This document shows, one piece after another, positions 23,269-31,600 of a stretch of 64,000 bases of DNA. The DNA is taken from positions 248,001 to 312,000 of the forward strand of contig CAVVCY010000002.1 of the NCBI GenBank assembly GCA_963746905.1. The letters are read 5' to 3'. Made by a program: the position numbers and the translations under genes. The stretch is from JALYNX01 sp963746905. Lineage in GTDB: Bacteria; Actinomycetota; Acidimicrobiia; Spongiisociales; ZC4RG35. The number at the start of each line of letters is the position of its first letter. Position 1 is the first letter of the stretch. Below the pieces are notes generated by a model. The model was given only the letters and a program-made list of their open reading frames with translations. It was not told the DNA's origin and did not search any database.

Positions 23269-25952
23269 AAGGCCGCGAGAGCGCGCTCCGCGGCCTCCCG
23301 GGCAAGCTCCAGGGCCTGGGGAAGGCGTTCGCCGTGCTGACCACCTGCCTGAGCCAGCTCAGGGTCGCGCGAACCGCCGCCACCAAGCTCACGGGCGGCC
23401 TCGCTGATCACTTCAGCCGCAGAAATGCCAGCTGCCACGAGGTCTTTGGAGACAAGTCCGATCAGGACGCCCTTGCCCTCATGGCGCGAGCCAACTACCA
23501 CCAACGAATCGCCACCCAGGCGATCCCTGACCCCAAGCGCGAGCTGACGTAGCGAGTTGGCATCCATACTCTCGGCGTCCGCCACTACCAGGAATGACTC
23601 GCCAATCACGGTCGGCGAACCGGCCAGCTCACCGGCGAGCTCACCACGTTGGGTGCCACGCATCGCTTCGAGCTCCTTCTCCAGGCCGCTGACCCGCTCC
23701 AGCAGCGCCTCGACGCGGTCGGGGACCTCGGTCGGCCCGGTCTTGAGCAACTGACCGGCACGATCCATGCCTTGTCTGACGTCCGCCATCCGCTGATAGG
23801 CGGCCATACCGGTGAGTGCCTCGAGCCGGCGCAGGTTGGAACCGATCGAAGACTCTGAGGTGATGAGCAGCGGGCCCACCTGGGCGGAGGAGTGGGTGTG
23901 GGTCCCTCCGCAGAACTCCACCGAGAAGTCACCGACCCGCACCACCCGCACGGTCTCTCCGTACTTGTCGCCGAAGAAAGCGATGGCCCCCATCTGTTCA
24001 GCTTGTTCCTTCGAGGTGACCGTGGTCTGGACCCGGGCATTTTCGATGAGCCTCTGGTTGACCTCGGCCTCTACCTCGGTCAGCTCCTGAGGAGCCACCT
24101 GGGCGAAATGGGAGAAGTCAAAGCGGAGACGCCCCGGCTCGACCAGCGACCCGGCCTGCTTCGCGTGCTCGCCGAGCACGTCGCGGAGCGCCCAGTGCAG
24201 GACGTGGGTACCGGTATGGCTCTTGCGGATCGCCTCCCGACGTGGCGAGTCGATGACCGCAGTTGCCATCTGGCCGACCGCGATGAATCCCGAGTCGACC
24301 GTGAGACGATGGCCATGCAACCCCTGGAGCGAGTGCTGGGTATCCGAAACGAGGCCGACGCCCGTTTCGGTCTCGATGACGCCGATGTCGCCCACCTGGC
24401 CACCTGACTCCCCGTAGAAAGGAGTGCGGCTCAAGAAGACCTCCACCTCGCGGCCTTCATCGGCGCGGTCGATGGTCTCACCATCGGCAACGATCGCCAG
24501 CACCTGGCCCTCGGCCGCCTCTTCTTCGTAGCCGACGAAGTCGGTGAGCCCGGTGACCTCGAGCACCGATCTGTAGATCTCCAGGGCAGCCACATCGTCG
24601 CCGCCCTTCCAGGCCTCGCGGGCCCGCTTTCGCTGTGCCGCCATCTCGACCTCGAAGCCATCAGAGTCAACTGTGACCCCCCGCTCGGATGCGATCTCCC
24701 GAGTCAGCTCGATCGGGAACCCGTAGGTGTCATGGAGCTTGAAGGCAACCGAGCCTGACAGCGTTGCTTCAGGGTCTCCCTCGAACTCGGCGTCGAGCAG
24801 TTGGTGCCCTGATTCGAGGGTCCGCCGGAAGCGCTCCTCCTCGCGGGTCACCACCTGGGTGATGAAATCCTGCCGGTCACGGAGCTCGCTGTACCAGTCC
24901 CCCATCACGTCAACAGTGGCTTCTACCAGTCCCGGGAACACCAACCCCTCGCCCCCGTACTGCCAGGCATGGCGAACGGCGCGACGCAACAAGCGACGAA
25001 GGACATAACCCCGCCCATCGTTCGACGGGATCACCCCGTCCCCGATCAGGAAAGTGACCGATCGGGCATGATCGGCGAGGATCCGGAGTGAAACATCGTG
25101 GAGCTCGTTCTCGCCATAGGTGAGACCGGTGTAGGCGGCGGCCATGTCACGGATGTGCTTGGTGGTGTCGATATCGAAGACCGACTGCACCTTCTGCATC
25201 ACAACAGCTACGCGGTCGAGCCCCATCCCGGTGTCGATGTTCTTGGCCGGCAGGTCGCCCACGACGTGATAGGGCTCGTCCTGGATGTTCTGCATGAAGA
25301 CCAGGTTCCAGATCTCGAGGAAACGGTCCTCCCCGCCTCCGATCGGGCCTCCCGGCGCCCCAAACTCCTCACCTTTGTCATAGAAGATCTCGGAGCTGGG
25401 GCCGCAGGGGCCGGGCACCCCCATCTGCCAGAAGTTGTCCTTTCCACCGCGTTGTACCCGGTCGGCGGGAACCCCGACATGATCGATCCAGATCTGCTCG
25501 GCCTCGTCGTCGGTCTCGTAGACGGTGAACCACAGACGTTCCGGGTCGAGGCCGAGGTGCTCGGTGACGAACTCGTAAGCCCAAGCGGTGGCATCCTCCT
25601 TGAAGTAGTCGCCGAAGCTGAAGTTGCCCAGCATCTCGAAGAAGGAGAGGTGGCGTTGGGTGGTCCCGATGATGTCGATGTCGACGGTCCGCACCACTTT
25701 CTGCACCGTTGTGGCCCTGGGATAAGGCGCCGGCTCCTCACCGAGGAAATAGGGTTTGAACGGGACCATCCCTGCGTTGGTCAAGAGGAGGGTGGGGTCG
25801 ACCGGGATCAACGAAGCCGACGGACGGACGACATGGCCTTTCTCCTCGAAAAACGAGGTGAAAAGTGTGCGAATCTGATTGCTGTCCAAGTTGGGCCCGG
25901 TTGGTTGGCTGGGAGCGAGGTTAACGAGCGGCCGAACGGTCCCGGTTCTCAT
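23265..25952 (-). CDS. alaS: Alanyl-tRNA synthetase
   Basis: AlaRS charges tRNA-Ala. The ~895-residue protein has the class II core (FFEEKGHVVRPSASLIP, then FFEMLGNFSFGDYFK and the motif 3 region), the editing domain with SHTGTHVLHWAL (HxxxH) and CGGTHTHSSAQVG (Cys and His zinc ligands), and the C-Ala domain (LVVVGSRHEGKGVLIGLV, ending with the glycine-rich GGGGSRDPELAQAGG). The furthest ATG is 25952, 12 bases from the rarA stop; a TTG at 25889 starts the usual DSNQIRTLF and may be the true start, as about 20 residues of the longer form look unconserved. Confidence 0.97.
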   Translation of the reverse strand: MRTGTVRPLVNLAPSQPTGPNLDSNQIRTLFTSFFEEKGHVVRPSASLIPVDPTLLLTNAGMVPFKPYFLGEEPAPYPRATTVQKVVRTVDIDIIGTTQRHLSFFEMLGNFSFGDYFKEDATAWAYEFVTEHLGLDPERLWFTVYETDDEAEQIWIDHVGVPADRVQRGGKDNFWQMGVPGPCGPSSEIFYDKGEEFGAPGGPIGGGEDRFLEIWNLVFMQNIQDEPYHVVGDLPAKNIDTGMGLDRVAVVMQKVQSVFDIDTTKHIRDMAAAYTGLTYGENELHDVSLRILADHARSVTFLIGDGVIPSNDGRGYVLRRLLRRAVRHAWQYGGEGLVFPGLVEATVDVMGDWYSELRDRQDFITQVVTREEERFRRTLESGHQLLDAEFEGDPEATLSGSVAFKLHDTYGFPIELTREIASERGVTVDSDGFEVEMAAQRKRAREAWKGGDDVAALEIYRSVLEVTGLTDFVGYEEEAAEGQVLAIVADGETIDRADEGREVEVFLSRTPFYGESGGQVGDIGVIETETGVGLVSDTQHSLQGLHGHRLTVDSGFIAVGQMATAVIDSPRREAIRKSHTGTHVLHWALRDVLGEHAKQAGSLVEPGRLRFDFSHFAQVAPQELTEVEAEVNQRLIENARVQTTVTSKEQAEQMGAIAFFGDKYGETVRVVRVGDFSVEFCGGTHTHSSAQVGPLLITSESSIGSNLRRLEALTGMAAYQRMADVRQGMDRAGQLLKTGPTEVPDRVEALLERVSGLEKELEAMRGTQRGELAGELAGSPTVIGESFLVVADAESMDANSLRQLALGVRDRLGGDSLVVVGSRHEGKGVLIGLVSKDLVAAGISAAEVISEAARELGGGGSRDPELAQAGGQHGERLPQALELAREAAERALAAL

Positions 25953-25964
25953 TAGGGCTCGCCA

Positions 25965-27356
25965 TCACCGGCCCTCTCGTCCGAGGACACGATCGATTTC
26001 GGTCACCCGCTTCGAGATCTCCTCCTCGTCGCCGAGATCACCCGGCTGGAATAGGGTCCGAGCGGACACCTCGTCGGGGAAGTACTGCTGGGCGACCACC
26101 CCACCCGGATGATCGTGGGAGTAGAGGTATCCGTCTCCGTGACCTAGTGCGGCTGCGCCGGAATACCCCGTTGAGCGGAGATGAATCGGAACCCCGCCGG
26201 CCGGGCCGTTGCCAACCAGATCTCGGGCCGCGCCCATTGCCCTCCCCACCGAATTCGACTTTGGTGCTGTTGCCAGATAGAGGGTGGCGTGGGTGAGGTG
26301 GTATTCCGCCTCCGGCAGACCCACATAGGCAAGGGCATCTGCGGCCGCGATCGCCACTTGGAGCCCGTTGCTATCAGCGAGGCCGACGTCCTCCGAAGCC
26401 AGGATGATCAAGCGGCGGGCGATGAACTCGGGGTCCTCACCACCCTCCAGCATCAGGAACAGCCAGTAGAGGGCGGCATCGGGATCCGACCCGCGGACAC
26501 TCTTGATAAAAGCGGAGATCACGTCGTAGTGACGGTCTCCTGTCTTGTCATAGCGCACGATTCTGCGCTGGAGAGCCTCGCCGACGTCGTCGATCGAGAT
26601 CTCCGAACGCGACGCCCCGAAGGCGAGGAGCGCCGCTACCTCGAGGGCATTCAGGGCCTGTCTGGCGTCTCCCCCGGTCCGGTTTCCCAACTCCTCCAAG
26701 GCATCTGAAGCGATCGTCAGGTGGCGGTCGCCCAAGCCTCGCCCCTCGTCGCTCAGCGCCCGCGTTACGAGTTGCTCGACATCAGCGGCACCGAGCGACT
26801 CGAGGCGGAACAGGGTCATCCTGCTCATGAGGGGGGAGTTGACCTCGAAGAACGGGTTCTCGGTGGTCGCCCCGATCAGCGTCAGCGTCCCGTCTTCGAC
26901 GCCGGGGAGAAGAGCATCCTGTTGGTTCTTGGCGAACCGATGGATCTCGTCGAGAAAGAGGACCGTGCGTCGCTCATCGGTCTCCAGCCGGCCCCGGGCT
27001 GCCGCCAGGACTTCGCGAATGTCCTTCACCCCTGCTGACGTCGCCGACAACGTCTCGAAGGCAGCGTCAGCATGGTTGGCCACCACCCGAGCCAGCGTCG
27101 TCTTCCCGGTGCCCGGCGGTCCCCAGAGCAGCATTGAGATAGGCCGCCCCGACTCGACAACCCTTCGGAAGGCGGCGTCGGGGCCCATAAGCGCCTGTTG
27201 GCCTACGACCTCGTCGAGCGATCGGGGCCGCATCCGGGTGGCAAGCGGAGCGTTGCGCCCGGCCAGGTCGTTGGCACGCTCGGAGAACAGGTCTTCCATC
27301 CCGGTCGACGGTACCGGGTTGGCGCGGTTCCTAGCTACTACAAGGTGGTCACTCAT
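25965..27356 (-). CDS. rarA: Replication-associated recombination AAA+ ATPase RarA (MgsA)
   Basis: RarA acts at stalled forks and interacts with the replication machinery. It has Walker A GPPGTGKTTLA, Walker B FLDEIHRF, the sensor-like IGATTENPFFEVN, and the C-terminal MgsA tetramerisation domain with FIKSVRGSDPDAALYWL and HTHLTHAT-like segments ending RSTGYSG. ATG 27356 overlaps the upstream stop as ATGA and gives 463 residues; a second ATG at 27299 begins EDLFSERAND and gives the more usual 444. Either start keeps the ATPase complete. It lies between a small membrane protein and alaS. Confidence 0.93.
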   Translation of the reverse strand: MSDHLVVARNRANPVPSTGMEDLFSERANDLAGRNAPLATRMRPRSLDEVVGQQALMGPDAAFRRVVESGRPISMLLWGPPGTGKTTLARVVANHADAAFETLSATSAGVKDIREVLAAARGRLETDERRTVLFLDEIHRFAKNQQDALLPGVEDGTLTLIGATTENPFFEVNSPLMSRMTLFRLESLGAADVEQLVTRALSDEGRGLGDRHLTIASDALEELGNRTGGDARQALNALEVAALLAFGASRSEISIDDVGEALQRRIVRYDKTGDRHYDVISAFIKSVRGSDPDAALYWLFLMLEGGEDPEFIARRLIILASEDVGLADSNGLQVAIAAADALAYVGLPEAEYHLTHATLYLATAPKSNSVGRAMGAARDLVGNGPAGGVPIHLRSTGYSGAAALGHGDGYLYSHDHPGGVVAQQYFPDEVSARTLFQPGDLGDEEEISKRVTEIDRVLGREGR

Positions 27357-27829
27357 CGAAGCGGAGAAGGGCAGCAGGAGCAATGCAAGACCGAGCGGGC
27401 CATAGAAGGCCTGAAGCCGGACAACTCGGGAAGGAAGAAGATCTCGAGAGCGATCCATATGACCTGGCCCAGCCCGATCAGGATGGTTGCGATCCACGAC
27501 CAATGGTGCCCGTGGGAGCCTCGATGAACGATGCCCGAGCTCCAGTGCGGCGTCTCCAGATCCCGTATCCGGTCAACAGCGAGCCCGAGCCCGAAACCGA
27601 TCCCCAACACCAGCCCGGGAATCACCCAGCTGTCGACCAAGGGCAGCGCATCGAGCCAATCAGCGGGAGGTGCCATTCCCTCCCGACGCTCACCGAACGT
27701 CAGAGCGATCCCTCCTGCGAGTGCGCTGACCCCGAGAAAGATCAGCAGCCAAAACGCGACCAGCACCGAGAGTGGTCGTGTGTTGGGATGACCCGTGTCA
27801 CGGTGAGCGTCATCGACGCCTCCTTTCAC
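27353..27829 (-). CDS. Small membrane protein of unknown function
   Basis: 158 residues with three predicted membrane segments (about 20-45, 65-86 and 108-132), a histidine-rich loop (GSHGHHWSW), and a hydrophilic C-terminus. I do not recognise a family. The frame starts at GTG 27829 and its TGA forms ATGA with the rarA start. The best ribosome site nearby (AAAGGAGG, about 27819-27826) sits inside this frame and is spaced for an ATG in another phase, so the exact start is uncertain. It stands between aspS and rarA. Base composition matches its neighbours. Function cannot be inferred. Confidence 0.5.
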   Translation of the reverse strand: MKGGVDDAHRDTGHPNTRPLSVLVAFWLLIFLGVSALAGGIALTFGERREGMAPPADWLDALPLVDSWVIPGLVLGIGFGLGLAVDRIRDLETPHWSSGIVHRGSHGHHWSWIATILIGLGQVIWIALEIFFLPELSGFRPSMARSVLHCSCCPSPLR

Positions 27830-27893
27830 CTGGCTCCATCATCCGCTGTCGGCTCATGGCCGCCAGGGGCCAACGTCACATCGGCAGTGGACG

Positions 27894-29666
27894 TCAGGCA
27901 GGCTCAACCGGCGATTCGGGCTCTGCCTGCCTGGCCCGCGCCTCCGGAGTGATAGCGATGCCCAATTCCCCCAACTGCACGTCATCCACCCAGGTGGGTG
28001 CGCCCGTCATCGGGTCCATCCCGGTCTGGGTCTTGGGAAATGGGATCACCTCCCGGATGGACGACTCACCCTGAAGGACCATCACCAGACGGTCGATGCC
28101 GAACGCGAAGCCGGCGTGTGGAGGTGTTCCGTAACGCAGGGCTTCGAGGAACCATCCAAAGCGCTTCTCTGCGGTTTCGGAGTCGATCCCGAGGATCTCG
28201 AACACCTGGCGTTGCACCACCGGGTCATGGATACGGACCGATCCTGACCCGAGCTCGATCCCGTTGAGCACCACGTCGTAGGCGTTCGAAATCGCCCCGA
28301 GAGGGTTGTCCCTCATCTCATCGAGGGAGACCGGTGAGGTGAATGGGTGATGCGAGAAGGTGATAGACCCGTCCTCGGCCTCCTCGAATAGGGGGAAATC
28401 CACCACCCACAGAAAGGCGAGGTCGTCGTGTCCCGTCGGCTTGCCCATCTCGGTACGGAGGCCTCCGAGCACAGTGACACAGGTCTTCCACTTATCGGCG
28501 GCAACGAGAAGCACGTCGCCGGGCCCGCCCTCGAGCGCTCCCTTCAAGCGATCCAATTCCTGGGCCGAGAGGAACTTCGACACCGGTGAGCGCACAGACC
28601 CGTCATCCTCCACCACCATCCATACCAGCCCTTTGGCCCCAAGCTCCTTGGCCCGCTCGGTGAGAGCGTCTGCCCGGGATCGGGGCCACTCCTGCGCCCC
28701 GATGTTGATCCCGCGAACGGTGCCCCCCGAATCGAGTGCACCCTTGAAAACGCCGAACTCGGTGCTTCCGAGGTGTCCGGACAGGTCCTCGATCTCCATG
28801 CCGAATCGGAGGTCTGGCTTGTCCGAGCCGTAACGATCCATCGCCTCCTGCCAGGTGAGACGGGCGAAGGGCCGTGATATAGCCATCCCACGCAGCTCGG
28901 CCACCACGGCAACCAACACCGATTCGATCGCAGCGTGAACATCGTCGCGGCCCCAGAACGACCCTTCCAGATCGAGCTGGGTGAACTCCAACTGCCGATC
29001 GGCGCGAAAGTCTTCGTCCCGATAACAGCGGGCGATCTGGAAGTAGCGCTCGACCCCCGAGATCATCAGGAGTTGCTTGAAGAGCTGGGGCGATTGGGGC
29101 AAGGCGTAGAACTCGCCGGACCGGAGCCGGGAGGGAACCAACATGTCCCGCGCCCCTTCCGGGGTGCTGTTGATGAGAGTTGGCGTCTCCACCTCGAGAA
29201 AGCCCTGCTCGTCGAGGGTGCGCCGAATCACTGCAGTGGCTCGGGAGCGGGCCCGCAGGTTGGCGGCCATCCGGGGACGGCGAAGGTCGAGGTACCGGTA
29301 GCGGAGCCGCGCCCGCTCGTCGACCTCGGTTCGATCGTCGATCATGAACGGCAGGGCATCTGCGGCAGAAAGCACCTGGATCTCCTCGACCCCGATTTCG
29401 ACGGTGCCGGTGGTCATTTCCGGATTCTCGGTGCCCTCCGGGCGGCGCCGGACGGTTCCGGTCACCGAGATGCAGTACTCCATTCGCAGGTCACCGACCT
29501 CCGGCTGGAGAGCCGGGTCGGCGACGACCTGGATGATCCCCGATGCGTCCCTGACGTCGAGGAAGGCAATGCCACCGTGGTCCCTACGACGCTGGATCCA
29601 GCCGGCGACCGTCACCTTCTCCCCGATCTGCGTTTCTTCGATCGATGCCGCGTGGTGGGTTCTCAT
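27894..29666 (-). CDS. aspS: Aspartyl-tRNA synthetase (bacterial type)
   Basis: AspRS charges tRNA-Asp. About 590 residues, the bacterial length including the GAD insertion domain. The N-terminal OB domain has VAGWIQRRRDHGGIAFLDVRD; the core has the motif 2 stretch (QIARCYRDEDFRADRQ), PQSPQLFKQLLM and the C-terminal motif 3 GFAFGIDRLVM. The histidine in RDHGG is the residue usually found in tRNA-discriminating enzymes, so it may not serve tRNA-Asn, but this needs a sequence comparison. ATG 29666 overlaps the hisS stop as TGATG; a GTG seven codons upstream is less likely. The hisS-aspS pair is common in bacteria. Confidence 0.97.
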   Translation of the reverse strand: MRTHHAASIEETQIGEKVTVAGWIQRRRDHGGIAFLDVRDASGIIQVVADPALQPEVGDLRMEYCISVTGTVRRRPEGTENPEMTTGTVEIGVEEIQVLSAADALPFMIDDRTEVDERARLRYRYLDLRRPRMAANLRARSRATAVIRRTLDEQGFLEVETPTLINSTPEGARDMLVPSRLRSGEFYALPQSPQLFKQLLMISGVERYFQIARCYRDEDFRADRQLEFTQLDLEGSFWGRDDVHAAIESVLVAVVAELRGMAISRPFARLTWQEAMDRYGSDKPDLRFGMEIEDLSGHLGSTEFGVFKGALDSGGTVRGINIGAQEWPRSRADALTERAKELGAKGLVWMVVEDDGSVRSPVSKFLSAQELDRLKGALEGGPGDVLLVAADKWKTCVTVLGGLRTEMGKPTGHDDLAFLWVVDFPLFEEAEDGSITFSHHPFTSPVSLDEMRDNPLGAISNAYDVVLNGIELGSGSVRIHDPVVQRQVFEILGIDSETAEKRFGWFLEALRYGTPPHAGFAFGIDRLVMVLQGESSIREVIPFPKTQTGMDPMTGAPTWVDDVQLGELGIAITPEARARQAEPESPVEPA

Positions 29667-30880
29667 CAGGAACGGGTCTTCCACCATGCGGCGACTTCGT
29701 CGAGGGCCATCTCGGTTCGAGTGCCGTCTTCAGTGCGTACCTCCACCGGTGCCTGCATTGAGCGAAGGACCAGGGTCACCGGGGCACCGGACCGGCCCGC
29801 GGCACGGAACTGGGTCTTGATCGCACGCCCTTCCACATCGAGATCGACTCGCAAACCGTCGCGGCGAAGCCGCGATGCAGCGACCAACGCCTCCGCCGCC
29901 GAAACCTCGGACACGATGAACACATCGACCGCAGGGGCCGGATCGCTACCGGCGGCGAGGATGATCCGGTCAATACCAAGGGCGAACCCGACTCCTGGGG
30001 CACGTCGCCCGCCGAGGGTCTCGGCCAGGCCGTCGTATCTGCCTCCCCCACCGACTGCGTTCTGCGCTGTGTCGAGGCTGGTGGCGATGTATTCAAAGGC
30101 GGTGCGGGTGTAGTAGTCGAGACCACGCACCAGCCGATGGTCCTCGATGAATGGCACTTCGAGACGCATAAGGGTTTCCTTGACCTCCTCGAAGTGCGCC
30201 GAACAAGGCTCACAGAGCCGATCTGCCATCGCCGGGGCGTCTTCCAATTCTGGGCCGCAGATCTTGCAATCGAGAACCCGAAGCGGGTTGCTCTCGACCA
30301 GCCCTTTCGATTCCTCACAGAGGATGTCGGAGCGTGAGCGCAGAAACGTTCGAAGCTCCTCGACGTAACCAGGACGGCATACTCCGTCGCCCAGGGAGTT
30401 GAGCCTCACCTCCAAGTCAGGTACTCCGACCGCGGTGAGGTAGCGATATCCGAGCTCGATCACCTCGACGTCGGAAGGTGGCGCTTCCACATCGAGATAC
30501 TCAACGCCTACCTGCCAGAACTGACGTCTCCGGCCACCCTGGGGGCGCTCGTAGCGGAACATCGGGCCGGAGTAGGCGCCCTTCCATGCACCTTTCGATC
30601 CGGAATCGAGAAAGGCCCGCACCACCCCTGCGGTCCCTTCCGGTCGCAATGTGAGGGATCGGCCTCCGCGGTCGGTGAAGGTGTACATCTGCTTGGTGAC
30701 GACCTCGCTGGTGTCGCCCACCCCGCGTTGAAACAGCTCGGTCGATTCGAAGATCGGAGTCATCACCAGGGGGTAGCCATAACGGGCCGACCACTCCTCC
30801 CAGTCACCCAGAACGGACCTCCAGACCGACGACTGGGGCGCGCCGATGTCGTCGGTGCCCTTGGGCGGTTGGAAGCTCAT
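29666..30880 (-). CDS. hisS: Histidyl-tRNA synthetase
   Basis: HisRS charges tRNA-His. About 404 residues from ATG 30880, which opens with the typical SFQPPKGTDDIGAP. Class II motifs are present: LTLRPEGTAGVVRAFLD (motif 2 region), the histidine-specific LVRGLDYYTRTAFEY and GVGFALGIDRII (motif 3), followed by an anticodon-binding domain. A longer frame to 30943 overlaps no conserved sequence. A metallo-beta-lactamase fold gene and relA lie directly upstream, as in mycobacteria. Confidence 0.97.
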   Translation of the reverse strand: MSFQPPKGTDDIGAPQSSVWRSVLGDWEEWSARYGYPLVMTPIFESTELFQRGVGDTSEVVTKQMYTFTDRGGRSLTLRPEGTAGVVRAFLDSGSKGAWKGAYSGPMFRYERPQGGRRRQFWQVGVEYLDVEAPPSDVEVIELGYRYLTAVGVPDLEVRLNSLGDGVCRPGYVEELRTFLRSRSDILCEESKGLVESNPLRVLDCKICGPELEDAPAMADRLCEPCSAHFEEVKETLMRLEVPFIEDHRLVRGLDYYTRTAFEYIATSLDTAQNAVGGGGRYDGLAETLGGRRAPGVGFALGIDRIILAAGSDPAPAVDVFIVSEVSAAEALVAASRLRRDGLRVDLDVEGRAIKTQFRAAGRSGAPVTLVLRSMQAPVEVRTEDGTRTEMALDEVAAWWKTRS

Positions 30881-30950
30881 CTGTGACAGGACGTTAGTTA
30901 GGAGCCTTGCGCGCGGCGGCAGCCCCGGCCGACCGGAACCCATGGTCGGA

Positions 30951-31598
30951 TCACTCCCACTCCCCCCGAAACGGGTTGGTTGTCCGCTCCCGACCGATCG
31001 TGGTCTCTGGCCCGTGCCCGGGTAGCACCCTGATCCCGTCGTCGAGGGTCATCACCTGCTCCCGCATCGACCGGAACAGAGCCGCCCCGTCCCCATAGGG
31101 GAAATCGGTTCGCCCGATCGACCCGGCGAACAGTTGATCTCCCGAGAACAGGGTCTCCTGGTCGGAGAGAAGAAAGCAACAGTGTCCTGGGGTGTGACCC
31201 GGTGTGTGTCTGACCTCGAAGCTGAGCCCGGCGAGATCGAGGACCTGGCCATCCTCCAAGCGATCGAAGTGCTCCGGCAGGTCGTAGGACCCGGGTGGAC
31301 TCATCCCCCACATCGAGGACAACTGCTGGGAGGGATTCAGAGTGAGAAAATCGTCGTCGGGGTGCACGTAAACCGCGGCGCCGGAGATCCTGGAGAGGGC
31401 GCCGCTCCCGCCGCTGTGATCGATGTGACCATGTGTGAGCAGGATCCCAACCGCCGCTAGACCGTATTCGGCGAGCACAGCACCGACCTTCTCTGGCTCC
31501 GGAGGGGCATCGATGACAACCGCCAAGCCACCGGGCTCGTCGGCGACGATGTAAGCGTTGGTGTCGGCCAGCCACGCCGGCACACGGACGATGAGCAC
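30951..31598 (-). CDS. Metallo-beta-lactamase fold hydrolase (glyoxalase II-like)
   Basis: A 215-residue cytoplasmic hydrolase with the metal-binding motif THGHIDHSGG (HxHxDH), a second histidine in HTPGHTPGHCCFLL, the bridging aspartate in LFSGDQLFAGSIGRTD, and a final histidine in LPGHGPET. These give a binuclear site as in glyoxalase II-type enzymes, but the C-terminal glutathione-binding domain of true glyoxalase II is not present, so the substrate is unknown. GTG 31598 follows the relA TAG by two bases. The relA-MBL-hisS order matches mycobacteria. Confidence 0.9.
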   Translation of the reverse strand: MLIVRVPAWLADTNAYIVADEPGGLAVVIDAPPEPEKVGAVLAEYGLAAVGILLTHGHIDHSGGSGALSRISGAAVYVHPDDDFLTLNPSQQLSSMWGMSPPGSYDLPEHFDRLEDGQVLDLAGLSFEVRHTPGHTPGHCCFLLSDQETLFSGDQLFAGSIGRTDFPYGDGAALFRSMREQVMTLDDGIRVLPGHGPETTIGRERTTNPFRGEWE

Positions 31599-31600
31599 CC